A DNA stretch of 64,000 nucleotides. Origin: Bradyrhizobium sp. Arg816. GTDB taxonomy: Bacteria > Pseudomonadota > Alphaproteobacteria > Rhizobiales > Xanthobacteraceae. The translations under genes were made by a program, and so were the position numbers. The stretch lies in contig NZ_JAPRAQ010000008.1 of the NCBI RefSeq assembly GCF_029989365.1, positions 62,001-126,000 on the forward strand, read 5' to 3'. The notes beneath the pieces were generated by a model. It did not search any database, was not told the DNA's origin, and worked only from the letters and a program-made list of their open reading frames with translations. This document shows positions 15,639 to 25,533 of the stretch, one piece after another (positions within the stretch are counted from its first letter, which is position 1; the number at the start of each line of letters is the position of its first letter).

Positions 15639-18600
15639 ATGCGCGTTTTCAGCGTTCCCATCTCAGTTCCGTTCCTGCGCACGGTCGTCTCGAGCCTGCT
15701 CGACGGCCGGCTGGTCGACGGCTTCGAGGCGCGCAAGGAACCGGCGCGGCTTGCGGATGCCACGCTGTACCTGCCGACAAGGCGCGCCATGCGCGTCGTG
15801 CGCGAGATCTTTCTCGACGAGATGGCGGCCGATGCGGTGGTCCTGCCGCGCATCGTCGCGCTCGGCGACATCGACGAGGACGAGCTCGCGTTCGCCGACG
15901 AGGGCGAGCAGTTCTCCGGCGCAGCGCCGCTCGACATTCCGCCACGGCTTGGCGAGCTCGAACGGCGGCTGACGCTGGCGCAGCTCGTGGCGGCCTGGGC
16001 CAAGGGCCCGGTGCTGTCCCCGCTGGTGGTCGGCGGCCCCGCCTCGACGCTGGCGCTGGCCGGCGACCTCGCACGCCTGATCGACGACATGGTGACGCGC
16101 GGCGTCGACTGGAGCGCGCTCGACGGCCTGGTGCCTGATATGCTCGACCGCTACTGGCAGCACTCGCTCGAATTCCTGCGCATCGCGCGCATTGCCTGGC
16201 CCGGTCATCTCGCGGAGATCAACCGGATCGAGCCCGCAGCGCGGCGCGATCTCCTGATTGCGGCGGAAGCAAAACGGCTGACCGCACATCCCCATGGCCC
16301 GGTGATCGCGGCCGGCTCGACCGGATCGATGCCGGCCACCGCAAAATTCCTGCACGCGGTCGCATCGCTGCCGCATGGCGCCGTCGTGCTGCCGGGCCTC
16401 GACACCGATCTCGACGACGACGCCTGGCGTACCATCGGCGGCGTTCGTGACTCGCTCGGCAAGTTCGCGGAGCATCCGGCGTCGAACCATCCGCAATATG
16501 CCATGCATGCGCTGCTGGACCGCCTTGGCATCAAGCGCAGCGACGTCGACATCCTCCAGCCGCCGGCAGAAGGCGGACGCGATCTGCTCGCATCGGAATC
16601 GATGCGTCCGTCGGCCAAGACGGAAGTCTGGCACGACCGGTTGAAGCAGCCTGACGTCGCCGCGAAGATCGCGGGCGGCATGACAAACCTCGCGGTCGTC
16701 GAAGCCCCCAATCCTGAAATGGAAGCGCTTGCGATCGCCATTGCGATGCGCGAGGCGCGCCATCTCGACAAATCGGCGGCGCTGGTGACGCCGGACCGCG
16801 CGCTGGCGCGGCGGGTGATGGCCGCGCTGACGCGATGGGATCTCGCGTTCGACGATTCCGGCGGCGACGTGCTGATGGAAACATCCGCCGGCGTTTTTGC
16901 GCGTCTGGCATCGGAAGCGGCGACCAAGGGATTGGAGCCGCCGACGCTGCTGGCGATGCTGAAGCATCCGCTATGCCGGCTTGGCCGGCTGCCTGGTGGA
17001 TGGAAGGCGGCGATCGAGGGCCTCGAGCTTGCGGTCCTGCGCGGCACGCGGCCGCCCGCGGGCACCGCGGGGCTGCTGCGCGAATTCAATCGTTTCCGCG
17101 AGGAACTGGCAAAGCTGTGGCGCAGCGAGGTCTCCGCGCTGCACCGTGCGGAGCCGCGTGCGCGTCTGAAGGCGGAGGACCTCGATGGCATCCAGGCGCT
17201 GATCGATGCCCTGCAGAAGTCGTTGGCGCCGATCGAGAGTCTCGCGTCATCGAAACCGTACGACTTCGCCGAGCTCGCGCACCGCCATCGCGAGATCATG
17301 ATCGAGCTGTCGCGCGACGAGCAGGGCATCCCGCTCGCCTTCGAGGAGCGCGAGGGCCTCGCACTCGCCAACGCCTTCGACGACCTCCTGCGCGGCGGCA
17401 CCACCAGCGGATTGATGGTGACGCTGCCTGACTACGCCGACGTCTTCCAGACCGCGTTCGGCGATCGCGCGGTGCGGCGGCGGGACAGACCCGGCGCGCG
17501 GCTGCAGATCTACGGCCCGCTGGAATCGCGCCTGATGCAGGCGGACCGGATCATCATCGGCGGCCTGATCGAGGGCGTCTGGCCGCCGGCGCCGCGCATC
17601 GATCCCTGGCTCAGCCGGCCGATGCGGCACGAGCTTGGCTTAGATTTGCCGGAGCGCCGCATCGGCCTCTCCGCACACGATTTTGCGCAACTGCTCGGCG
17701 GCGACGAGGTCATCCTGACCCATTCCGCGAAGGCCGGCGGCGCACCGGCGGTCGCCTCGCGCTTCCTGCACCGGTTAGAGGCGGTCGCAGGCGACGAGCT
17801 CTGGAAGACGGCCATCCGCACGGGCGAAAAATACGTGCAGTTTGCGGGCGCGCTGGACCAGCCCGACGAGGTCAAGCCGGTCAAGCAGCCCGAGCCGCGG
17901 CCGCCGCGCGCGACGCGGCCGCTGAAGATGTCGGTCACCGCGATCGAGGACTGGCTGCGCGATCCCTACACGATCTACGCAAAGCACATTTTGCGGCTCG
18001 ACGCGCTCGACCCCGTCGACATGCCGCTGTCGGCCGCCGACCGTGGCTCGGCGATCCACGATGCGCTCGGCGAGTTCACGGAAAGCTATGCCACGCGCCT
18101 GCCCGACGATCCCGCGCGCGTGCTGCGCGCGATCGGCGAAAAGTATTTTGCGCCGCTGATGGAGCGCCCCGAAGCGCGGGCGCTATGGTGGCCGCGCTTC
18201 CAGCGCATCGCGCGCTGGTTCGGTGAATGGGAGACGGTACGCCGCGACGTGATCGAGGTCATCACGGCGGAGACGCGGGGCGAGATCTCGATCAGGCTCG
18301 ACCACGACCGCAGCTTCCAGCTCTCCGCCCGCGCCGACCGCATCGAGCGGCGCCAGGGCGGCAGCTATGCCATCCTCGACTACAAGACCGGGCAGCCGCC
18401 GACCGGCAAGCAGGTCCGCATGGGCCTGTCGCCGCAGCTCACCCTCGAAGCGGCGATCCTGCGCGAGGGCGGATTTCCAGACATCGACGCGGGTTCGTCC
18501 GTCAGCCAGCTCGTCTATGTGCGCCTGAGCGGCAACAATCCGCCGGGCGAGGAGCGCATCCTCGAGCTCAAGTATAGGCAAGGCGACGAGCCGCAGCCGC

Positions 18601-18785
18601 CTGACACGGCCGCCGCCGAAGCACGGGCCAAGCTCGAGGCGCTGATCCGCGCCTTCGAGGACGAGAATCAGGCGTATACCTCGCTGAACCTGCCGATGTG
18701 GACCAACCGCTACGGCACCTATGACGACCTCGCCCGGATCAAGGAATGGTCCGCGGCCGGCGGCCTGGGGATCGAGGAATGGTGA
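15639..18785 (+). CDS. addB: Double-strand break repair protein AddB
   Basis: A 1048-residue alphaproteobacterial AddB, the helicase-like and nuclease partner of AddA. The complex resects double-strand breaks for RecA-dependent recombination, the RecBCD role. The N-terminus (MRVFSVPISVPFLRTVVSSL) and the central region ending in QADRIIIGGLIEGVWPP are family-typical. The C-terminal nuclease motif reads AILDYKTGQPPTGKQ, followed by LSPQLTLEAAIL. ATG 15639 was chosen over the TTG at 15609, which lies upstream of the palindrome. Its stop overlaps the addA start by seven bases. Confidence 0.94.
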   Translation: MRVFSVPISVPFLRTVVSSLLDGRLVDGFEARKEPARLADATLYLPTRRAMRVVREIFLDEMAADAVVLPRIVALGDIDEDELAFADEGEQFSGAAPLDIPPRLGELERRLTLAQLVAAWAKGPVLSPLVVGGPASTLALAGDLARLIDDMVTRGVDWSALDGLVPDMLDRYWQHSLEFLRIARIAWPGHLAEINRIEPAARRDLLIAAEAKRLTAHPHGPVIAAGSTGSMPATAKFLHAVASLPHGAVVLPGLDTDLDDDAWRTIGGVRDSLGKFAEHPASNHPQYAMHALLDRLGIKRSDVDILQPPAEGGRDLLASESMRPSAKTEVWHDRLKQPDVAAKIAGGMTNLAVVEAPNPEMEALAIAIAMREARHLDKSAALVTPDRALARRVMAALTRWDLAFDDSGGDVLMETSAGVFARLASEAATKGLEPPTLLAMLKHPLCRLGRLPGGWKAAIEGLELAVLRGTRPPAGTAGLLREFNRFREELAKLWRSEVSALHRAEPRARLKAEDLDGIQALIDALQKSLAPIESLASSKPYDFAELAHRHREIMIELSRDEQGIPLAFEEREGLALANAFDDLLRGGTTSGLMVTLPDYADVFQTAFGDRAVRRRDRPGARLQIYGPLESRLMQADRIIIGGLIEGVWPPAPRIDPWLSRPMRHELGLDLPERRIGLSAHDFAQLLGGDEVILTHSAKAGGAPAVASRFLHRLEAVAGDELWKTAIRTGEKYVQFAGALDQPDEVKPVKQPEPRPPRATRPLKMSVTAIEDWLRDPYTIYAKHILRLDALDPVDMPLSAADRGSAIHDALGEFTESYATRLPDDPARVLRAIGEKYFAPLMERPEARALWWPRFQRIARWFGEWETVRRDVIEVITAETRGEISIRLDHDRSFQLSARADRIERRQGGSYAILDYKTGQPPTGKQVRMGLSPQLTLEAAILREGGFPDIDAGSSVSQLVYVRLSGNNPPGEERILELKYRQGDEPQPPDTAAAEARAKLEALIRAFEDENQAYTSLNLPMWTNRYGTYDDLARIKEWSAAGGLGIEEW

Positions 18786-21700
18786 AGCTGCCGCGTCCCA
18801 TTCCCGACGAGGTGCGTGCGCGGCAGGCGCGCGCGTCCGATCCGACCGCGTCGGCGTTCGTGTCGGCCAATGCCGGCTCTGGCAAGACCCATGTGCTGGT
18901 GCAGCGGGTGATCCGCCTGCTGCTGTCGGCCGTGCCGCCGGAAAAGATTCTCTGCATCACCTTCACCAAGGCCGCCGCCGCGAACATGGCCGAGCGCGTG
19001 TTCACGACGCTCGGTCATTGGGTGACGCTGGACGACAACGCGCTCGACGCGGCGATTAAGGCGGTCGGCATCCCACATCCCGATCGAAAACTACGCCGCG
19101 AAGCACGAAAGCTTTTCGCCTGCGCGCTGGAGACGCCGGGCGGATTGAAGGTGCAGACCATCCACGCGCTCTGCACCCGGCTGCTCCAGCAATTTCCGTT
19201 CGAGGCCAATGTTCCCGCGCGCTTTGCCGTGATCGACGAGCGCGACCAGACCGACATGATGGAGCGCGCCAATCTGAAGGTGCTGCTGGAAGCCGCGCGC
19301 GATCCGGAGACCGTCACTGGCCGCGCGCTGCTGACCGCGATGGCGAGCGCGGCCGACGTCACTTTCAAGGAGGTCGTGCGCGAGGCCTGTCTCAGCCGCG
19401 ATCATTTCATGGCCTGGACCGACGAGGCCGGCAACGCCGGGGCAGCTGCTGAGCAGATGGCGGCGGTGCTGGGCGTGGAGGCGAGCGATCGGATCGAGGA
19501 CGTCGAGACGGAAATTCTCGACGGTCCATTCCTGCCGCGGTCGCGCTGGGACGACATCGCCTTCGCGCTGGAGGACGGCAGCAAGTCCGACAACGACCAG
19601 GCCAGCCGGCTCCGCGAGGCCAAGGTGTTTTCCGGCGCCGCGCAGGTCGATGCCTATCTCGGCGTCTTCCTCACCGACGAAAAACTGCCGCGCAAGGCGG
19701 TGCTGACCAAGAAGTTTGGCGATCACAACCCATCTGTCGCCCGGCTGTTCGAGAACGAGGTGCAGCGCCTCAGCGGATTGATCGAGAAGCGCCGCGCGGT
19801 GACCATGCGCGACCGCACCGCGGCGCTGCTGCACATCGCGACCGCGGCCGCGGCGAACTACCGCCGCGAGAAGCAGGAGCGCGGGCTGCTCGACTACGAC
19901 GACCTCATCGACAAGACGCTGGCGATGCTGAACCGCGTCGCTTCAGGCTGGGTGCATTACAAGCTCGACCGTGGCGTCGATCACGTCCTGATCGACGAAG
20001 CCCAGGACACAAGCCCGCGGCAATGGGATATCGTCGCGCACATCATTTCCGAGTTCACGGCGGGCGAAGGCGCACGCGAAGGACTGAACCGCACGGTCTT
20101 CGCCGTCGGCGACGAGAAGCAGTCGATCTTCTCGTTCCAGGGCGCCGACCCGCGCGAATTCGACGCGCGCAAGCGAGAGTTGGACCGTAAATTCACCTCG
20201 GCTGGACTGAAATTCGATCCAGTCGCCTTTACCTATTCGTTCCGGTCCGGCGCGGAAATCCTGCATTCCGTCGACCATGTGTTTCGCGAACCGGCGATCT
20301 ACAAAAGCATTCACTCGATCGACATCGGCCACCCGCTGCACAATGCGCTCAGTGATGCCGGTCCGAGCGTCGTCGAGCTCTGGGATCTGGCCGTCGCCGA
20401 CGACAGGCAGGAGATCGAGGGTTGGCGCGCGCCATTCGACGGCGTCGCTGCCACCAGCCCCGAAGTCAAGCTCGCGCGCCGCATCCAGACCGAGATCAAA
20501 CGGCTGGTCGAGAGCGGCACGCTGACCGGGCACGAAGGTGAGCGCCGGCCGCTGCGTTATGGCGACATGCTGATCCTGGTGCGCCGGCGCGGCAATGCGT
20601 TCGACGCCGTGATCCAGGCGCTGAAGCACGCCAATGTTCCGGTCGCCGGCGCCGACCGGCTGAAGCTCACCGAGCACATCGCGATCATCGACCTGATGAA
20701 CCTTGCGGACGCGCTGCTGCTGCCGCAGGACGATCTTGCGCTCGCGGTTGCGCTGAAGAGCCCGCTGTTCGGGCTCGATGACGACGACCTGTTTCAGTTG
20801 GCCCACGGCCGTAAGGGATCGCTGCGCCGCGCGCTTGCCGAACATGCAGCCACAAGCGAGACGTTCGCCACGGCACTGCGGCGGCTTGAAGCCTGCGAGG
20901 CGCGGTCGCGCGACGAGACTCCGTTCGCCTTCTACGCCTGGCTGCTCGGCGGCGACGGCGGACGCGCGCGCATCCTGCGTCGGCTCGGCCATGAGGCCAA
21001 CGACGCGCTCGACGAGTTTCTGGAGCTGGCGCTGAATTACGAGCGCAAGGCACCGGCCTCGCTGCAAGGCTTCATGGCCTGGCTGCGCTCGGCCGATACC
21101 GAGGTGAAGCGCGACATGGAGATCTCGCGCGACGAGGTGCGGGTCATGACGGTGCACGGCGCCAAGGGCCTGGAAGCCTCCGTCGTGTTCATGGTCGACA
21201 CGACATCATCGCCCGCGGACTCGCAGCGGGTCCGGCTGATCCACGTGCCGCGCGGCAATGGCAGCGAGGTCGTGGTCTGGGCCGGGCGCAAGGCCGATGA
21301 TCCCAAGCCCGTCGCCGACGCACGCAAGGCCTTGATCGAGGAGACCGAGGACGAGTATCGCCGCCTGCTCTATGTCGCGATGACGCGCGCGGCCGATCGG
21401 CTGATCGTCGGCGGCTGCATGCCCGGCAACATGAAGACGGTGCGCAAGCTGAGCTGGTACGACCTCATCGACACCGGGCTCACCGGCTCGGGCCTGGACA
21501 GGCAGACGATCGAGACGCCGCTCGGTAAGGTGACCCGATTCGCCCGGCCGGAGGATGTCACGGCGCTCGGCACGCCTGCGATGTCGGTGGACCAGAGGGT
21601 CGCATTGCCGGCCTGGCTGCGGACACCGGTACCGCGCGAGACCGTCGATGACGACCCCGTGCGCCCTTCCGGCCAGTCGACCGAGGAAGGCCGTAGCGTG

Positions 21701-22288
21701 CGATCAGGCGAATCGGTGCAGTCGCGCGCGCTGGCGCTGCAACGCGGCACGCTGGTGCACCGGCTGCTGCAGTCCCTGCCCGACATCGCCACTGAGCGTC
21801 GGCGCGAGGCCGCGCTTGGCTTCATGGCACGCAACGCGCCCGACTGGACGACGGCCGACCGGACCGCGCTGGCCGACAAGGTGCTCGCCCTGATCGCCGA
21901 ACCGCGCTTTGCCCCGGTGTTTGCCACCGGCAGCCGTGCCGAGGTCTCGATCGTCGGCCGATTGGACCGGCCTGGGCGGCCGCCAGCGCTGGTGTCGGGG
22001 CAGATCGACCGGCTGGTCGTTCGTCCGGACGAGGTTCTGATCGTGGATTTCAAGACCAACCAGGCGGCGCCCAAAAGCGCCGCGGAGGCGCCCGCCGCCT
22101 ATGTCCGGCAGCTTGCGCTGTACCGGGCGGTGCTGGCGCGGCTTTATCCCCAAAAGCCGATCAGGGCCGTCTTGCTCTGGACCGAGGCCCTTGAATATAT
22201 GGAGATTTCAGCCCCCGCGCTGGACGCGGCGCTGGCATCCCTTCATCTCAGTGTGAGCGTCCTTGACCCGGCAAGGGGCCGTTCATAG
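18779..22288 (+). CDS. addA: Double-strand break repair helicase-nuclease AddA
   Basis: A 1169-residue UvrD-type superfamily 1 helicase with a C-terminal RecB-like nuclease. Visible motifs are Walker A SANAGSGKTHVL (about residues 27-38), LIDEAQDTS (motif II), VGDEKQSIFSFQGA (motif III), MTVHGAKGLEASVVF (motif V) and LLYVAMTRAADRLIVGG (motif VI). The nuclease site is VLIVDFKTNQAAP. ATG 18779 overlaps the addB stop, so the subunits are co-translated. trxA follows after 67 bases. Confidence 0.95.
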   Translation: MVKLPRPIPDEVRARQARASDPTASAFVSANAGSGKTHVLVQRVIRLLLSAVPPEKILCITFTKAAAANMAERVFTTLGHWVTLDDNALDAAIKAVGIPHPDRKLRREARKLFACALETPGGLKVQTIHALCTRLLQQFPFEANVPARFAVIDERDQTDMMERANLKVLLEAARDPETVTGRALLTAMASAADVTFKEVVREACLSRDHFMAWTDEAGNAGAAAEQMAAVLGVEASDRIEDVETEILDGPFLPRSRWDDIAFALEDGSKSDNDQASRLREAKVFSGAAQVDAYLGVFLTDEKLPRKAVLTKKFGDHNPSVARLFENEVQRLSGLIEKRRAVTMRDRTAALLHIATAAAANYRREKQERGLLDYDDLIDKTLAMLNRVASGWVHYKLDRGVDHVLIDEAQDTSPRQWDIVAHIISEFTAGEGAREGLNRTVFAVGDEKQSIFSFQGADPREFDARKRELDRKFTSAGLKFDPVAFTYSFRSGAEILHSVDHVFREPAIYKSIHSIDIGHPLHNALSDAGPSVVELWDLAVADDRQEIEGWRAPFDGVAATSPEVKLARRIQTEIKRLVESGTLTGHEGERRPLRYGDMLILVRRRGNAFDAVIQALKHANVPVAGADRLKLTEHIAIIDLMNLADALLLPQDDLALAVALKSPLFGLDDDDLFQLAHGRKGSLRRALAEHAATSETFATALRRLEACEARSRDETPFAFYAWLLGGDGGRARILRRLGHEANDALDEFLELALNYERKAPASLQGFMAWLRSADTEVKRDMEISRDEVRVMTVHGAKGLEASVVFMVDTTSSPADSQRVRLIHVPRGNGSEVVVWAGRKADDPKPVADARKALIEETEDEYRRLLYVAMTRAADRLIVGGCMPGNMKTVRKLSWYDLIDTGLTGSGLDRQTIETPLGKVTRFARPEDVTALGTPAMSVDQRVALPAWLRTPVPRETVDDDPVRPSGQSTEEGRSVRSGESVQSRALALQRGTLVHRLLQSLPDIATERRREAALGFMARNAPDWTTADRTALADKVLALIAEPRFAPVFATGSRAEVSIVGRLDRPGRPPALVSGQIDRLVVRPDEVLIVDFKTNQAAPKSAAEAPAAYVRQLALYRAVLARLYPQKPIRAVLLWTEALEYMEISAPALDAALASLHLSVSVLDPARGRS

Positions 22289-22355
22289 GTTGACGCCATG
22301 ATCCCAAGCGCGATTCCCATGCGCGCCGATTCTTTCAACCGAGTGAGGTACTCCA

Positions 22356-22676
22356 ATGGCCGTTAGCAAGGTTTCCGACGCCGATTTCGAAGCCGAAGTG
22401 CTCAAGGCGAACGGCCCCGTGGTCGTCGATTTCTGGGCCGAATGGTGCGGCCCTTGCCGCATGATCGCACCCGCGCTCGACGAGATCGCCGGCGCGATGG
22501 GCGACAAGGTCAAGATCGTGAAGCTCAACGTCGACGAGAGCCCGAAGACCGCGTCGAAATACGGCGTGATGTCGATCCCGACGCTGATGATCTTCAAGGG
22601 CGGCGAGATGGCCTCCCGCCAGGTCGGCGCGGCGCCGAAGGCGAAGCTGCAGCAGTGGATCACGTCCGCGGTCTGA
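22356..22676 (+). CDS. trxA: Thioredoxin 1
   Basis: A 106-residue cytoplasmic thioredoxin that reduces protein disulfides using electrons from thioredoxin reductase. The active site WAEWCGPCRM is at residues 28-37 and the cis-Pro segment SIPTLMIFKGG follows. GAGTGAGGT precedes ATG 22356. It is the last gene of the addBA run and is followed by a strong terminator. Confidence 0.96.
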   Translation: MAVSKVSDADFEAEVLKANGPVVVDFWAEWCGPCRMIAPALDEIAGAMGDKVKIVKLNVDESPKTASKYGVMSIPTLMIFKGGEMASRQVGAAPKAKLQQWITSAV

Positions 22677-22705
22677 TCCGCCGCGCGTGTAACCGAGAAT
22701 TCTTC

Positions 22706-22738
22706 AACGGCCGGCTACACGCCGGCCGTTTTATTTTT
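22706..22738 (+). terminator. Rho-independent terminator of trxA
   Basis: A perfect 10-base stem (AACGGCCGGC at 22706-22715, GCCGGCCGTT at 22721-22730) with a five-base loop is followed directly by TTATTTTT. Confidence 0.9.
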
Positions 22739-22750
22739 GCTCGACGGCAA

Positions 22751-23191
22751 TCATGCCGATCTCGTTTCGGCGAGTTTGGCGAGACTGGCGAGAACATCGG
22801 GAAAGTCCGACGCGACAGCCGGACCGATCTCGGACGCTTGCGGTCCTCGCGCGTCGACGGCGTAAACGATCCGCGTGCGCTTCGGTCCAAGAGAATCGAC
22901 AAGAGCTTCGATGCGATGGGCGACCTTGATGACGAGGTCGCCGACTCGCGTTTCGTCGATGAAGCACGCGTTCTCGCGGACCTCGATCAGCTGCGAGCGC
23001 AGCGCCTCCTCGCCGGGAGGCTTCATCGTGAACCAGGTCCCGGCCGCAAATGGCCCGTCAATGTCGATCTGCTCGATACCTGCGTTCCAGGTTTTCCAAC
23101 CCGGCACGTCGCGGAGAATGCTCCAGATCGTCTCCGGGGCTGCCGATGTCTCGATAGCATATTCGTGTCGCCAGACATCTCCGTCATCCAT
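22751..23191 (-). CDS. SRPBCC (START/polyketide cyclase-like) family protein
   Basis: A 146-residue single-domain protein. Its opening EYAIETSAAPETIWSILRDV and the following PGWKTWNAGIEQI are typical of the SRPBCC hydrophobic-pocket fold, which binds lipids or other apolar ligands. GAGGGAG lies six bases before ATG 23191. No pathway partner is adjacent, so the ligand is unknown. Confidence 0.75.
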   Translation of the reverse strand: MDDGDVWRHEYAIETSAAPETIWSILRDVPGWKTWNAGIEQIDIDGPFAAGTWFTMKPPGEEALRSQLIEVRENACFIDETRVGDLVIKVAHRIEALVDSLGPKRTRIVYAVDARGPQASEIGPAVASDFPDVLASLAKLAETRSA

Positions 23192-23251
23192 GGCGCGCTC
23201 CCTCTTTGTTATGTACGCCGATAATGAGCGCGCTTCTCAAGAAGTCCAACC

Positions 23252-23337
23252 GTAGCCCGGATGGAGCGTAGCGTAATCCGGGGCGGCCGTCGCTTATGGC
23301 AAGATTCCCGGATTGCGCTTCGCTCCATCCGGGCTAC
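23252..23337. repeat. Palindromic intergenic repeat, family B, copy 2
   Basis: Same GTAGCCCGGATGGAGCG...CGCTCCATCCGGGCTAC unit as at 4466. Its right end includes the TAG stop codon of the phosphoesterase gene read on the minus strand. Confidence 0.9.
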
Positions 23338-24086
23338 AGAGCCGTCTGCTTGATCCAACCGGTCGCCAGCGCATTTGCCAGTTCCGGCTGATTGTTGCGG
23401 CGCGCGAGCGCGGCCATCGGCTCATGATCGTAAGCGATCTGGCGGAACGTCACCTGCCAAACACCGTCAACGAGCTCAAGAATCGCGTAGCGCGCGTGCG
23501 GCGTGCCGGCTTCGACGACATGCGGGAATGGATGCACGTCGCGATAGCCGGGGCTGCCGACGCTGCCGGGATTGACGATCAGCCGGCCGTCGCGCAACCG
23601 CACCGCGCGGGCGAGATGCGTGTGCGCGCAGAGGATCAGCGATTGCGTGATGCCTTGCGCGAACTGCTCGATGCGGTCGAGCGGCGATAACGCCACCGTG
23701 CCGTCGGGATGCACGGTATCGAGCCAATAGACTTCATCGTCATCGGGCGTCGCGTGGCAAAGGAAGACCTGCTCACGAAACACCCGCGTCATCGGCTGCG
23801 CGCGCAGCCAGTCGAGTTGCGCGGCATTGAGCGCTGCATGGGCCGGACGGTCCCATGAGCCCATCTTTTCCGGCGGGCGGTCGAGCAGATAGCGGTCGTG
23901 ATTGCCGAGCACCTGCACGGCGTCGAGCTGCATCAGGATCTCGATGGTCCGGCGCGCATCGAGCGGGCCGCTCAGCATGTCGCCGAGATTGACAATGTCG
24001 GCGATGCCCTGCGCGCGGATGTCGGCGAGCACCGCCTCCAGCGCGAGATGGTTTCCGTGGACGTCGGCAATCGCGGCGAAGCGCAT
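23334..24086 (-). CDS. Metallophosphoesterase, YfcE/MJ0936-like
   Basis: A 250-residue calcineurin-like phosphoesterase. Metal-binding motifs appear in order: ADVHGN (residues 6-11), NLGDMLSGPL, LGNHDRY and the two His motifs LCAHTHLAR and NPGSVGSPGYRD. Related enzymes hydrolyse phosphodiesters or nucleotide polyphosphates. The physiological substrate is not predictable. ATG 24086 (MRFAAIADVHG) is the start, because the longer reading frame runs into a repeat. The stop codon is donated by a family B repeat, so the natural C-terminus may have been altered. Confidence 0.8.
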   Translation of the reverse strand: MRFAAIADVHGNHLALEAVLADIRAQGIADIVNLGDMLSGPLDARRTIEILMQLDAVQVLGNHDRYLLDRPPEKMGSWDRPAHAALNAAQLDWLRAQPMTRVFREQVFLCHATPDDDEVYWLDTVHPDGTVALSPLDRIEQFAQGITQSLILCAHTHLARAVRLRDGRLIVNPGSVGSPGYRDVHPFPHVVEAGTPHARYAILELVDGVWQVTFRQIAYDHEPMAALARRNNQPELANALATGWIKQTAL

Positions 24087-24096
24087 TGAGATTCCT

Positions 24097-24182
24097 GTAG
24101 GCCGGATGGAGCGAAGCGTAATCCGGGGCCTTGATCGTTTGTGGCGCGATTCCCGGATTGCGCTTCGCTCCATCCGGGCTAC
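24097..24182. repeat. Palindromic intergenic repeat, family B, copy 3
   Basis: Starts GTAGGCCGGATGGAGCG, one base different from copies 1 and 2, and ends CGCTCCATCCGGGCTAC. It fills the gap between folC and the phosphoesterase gene. Confidence 0.9.
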
Positions 24183-24189
24183 GCAACCT

Positions 24190-25533
24190 CTATGCAGGAG
24201 GCGTGCCGTTGATGCCCAGCACGTGGCCGGCGAGATAAAGCGAACCGGTGATCAGGATGCGCGGCGGCACCTCGTAGGCGAGCTTCGCCAAGCCACGCAG
24301 TGCGGCTTCGATGCCGGGCGCGGTCTCGACCCGCATGCCGAGGCTGCGCGCGGCATCCGCGAGGCGGTCGACCGGCATCGCATTCTCGGTGTCGGGGATC
24401 GGCACCGCGATGATGTGACGGGTCAGGCCGGCGAAATTGGCGAGAAAACCTTCCGCGTCCTTGTTGGCCATCATGCCCGCGATCACGACCAGCGGCCGCG
24501 AGACCCGCTCTTCGAGATCGCCGAGCGCGGCCGCCGCGACGCGCCCGCCTTCGGCATTGTGGCCGCCGTCGAGCCAGATATCCGAGCCCTGCGGTCCGAG
24601 CGCGAGCAGCTCGCCCGAGGTGATGCGCTGCATCCGCGCCGGCCATTCGGCGCCGACGATGCCCGCCTCGAAGGCCGCCTGGTTGACCTTGAAACTCGGG
24701 ATCGCGCGCAGCGTCGCGATCGCAAGGCCGGCATTGTCGAACTGGTGGCGGCCGAACAGGCGCGGCGCCGCCAGATCCATCAGGCCGCGATCGTCGGAAT
24801 AGACCAGACGCCCGTGCTCGACATTGACGTGCCAGCTCTCGCCCGCGGCAAACAGCGGCGCGCGCATGCGCCTAGCCTGCGCCTCGATCACCGCCATCGC
24901 CTCGCCCGTCTGCTCGGCGCAAACCACGGGCACGCCGCGCTTGATGATCGCCGCCTTCTCGCCGGCGATGGAGGTCAGCGTATCGCCGAGAAACTCCATG
25001 TGGTCCATGCTGACAGGCGTGATCACGCACGCCGCCGGCGTGTCGATCACATTGGTCGAATCGAGCCGGCCGCCGAGGCCGACTTCGAGCAGCACGACAT
25101 CGGCCGGGTTCTGCGCGAACAGATGGAAGGCAGCCGCGGTCTTCAGCTCGAACACGGTCGCGGCTTCGCCGGCATTGACCCGCTCGACCTCTTCCAGCGC
25201 CGCGCGCAATTCGTCGTCGCCGACGAGCACCCCGCTGCCGACGCGGCCGAGACGGAAGCATTCGTTGATGCGGACGAGATAGGGCGAGGTGTAGGCATGG
25301 ACACGCAGGCCGGCGGCCTCCAGCGTCGCGCGCAGATAAGCGAGCGTCGAGCCCTTGCCGTTGGTGCCGGCGATATGAATCACCGGCGGTAGCTTGCGTT
25401 CAGGGTGGCCAAGCCGCTCGAGCAGGCGGTGCATCCGCTCCAGCCCGAGATCGATGCGCTTCTGATGCAGGGCCGACAGCCGCCCGATCAATTCACCGAG
25501 CGGCGGCTTTGCGCTGTCAGAGGACGCGTTCAC
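24190..25533 (-). CDS. folC: Bifunctional folylpolyglutamate/dihydrofolate synthase
   Basis: A 447-residue Mur-ligase-fold enzyme that adds glutamate to dihydropteroate and to folates. Visible are the P-loop IAGTNGKGSTLAYLRATLEA, HAYTSPYLVRINE, the LLEVGLGGRLDSTNV segment and the C-terminal ligase motif DGGHNAEGG. The start is GTG 25533, inside the accD stop (GTGA). It is the last gene of the trp-accD-folC transcript on the minus strand. Confidence 0.94.
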   Translation of the reverse strand: MNASSDSAKPPLGELIGRLSALHQKRIDLGLERMHRLLERLGHPERKLPPVIHIAGTNGKGSTLAYLRATLEAAGLRVHAYTSPYLVRINECFRLGRVGSGVLVGDDELRAALEEVERVNAGEAATVFELKTAAAFHLFAQNPADVVLLEVGLGGRLDSTNVIDTPAACVITPVSMDHMEFLGDTLTSIAGEKAAIIKRGVPVVCAEQTGEAMAVIEAQARRMRAPLFAAGESWHVNVEHGRLVYSDDRGLMDLAAPRLFGRHQFDNAGLAIATLRAIPSFKVNQAAFEAGIVGAEWPARMQRITSGELLALGPQGSDIWLDGGHNAEGGRVAAAALGDLEERVSRPLVVIAGMMANKDAEGFLANFAGLTRHIIAVPIPDTENAMPVDRLADAARSLGMRVETAPGIEAALRGLAKLAYEVPPRILITGSLYLAGHVLGINGTPPA

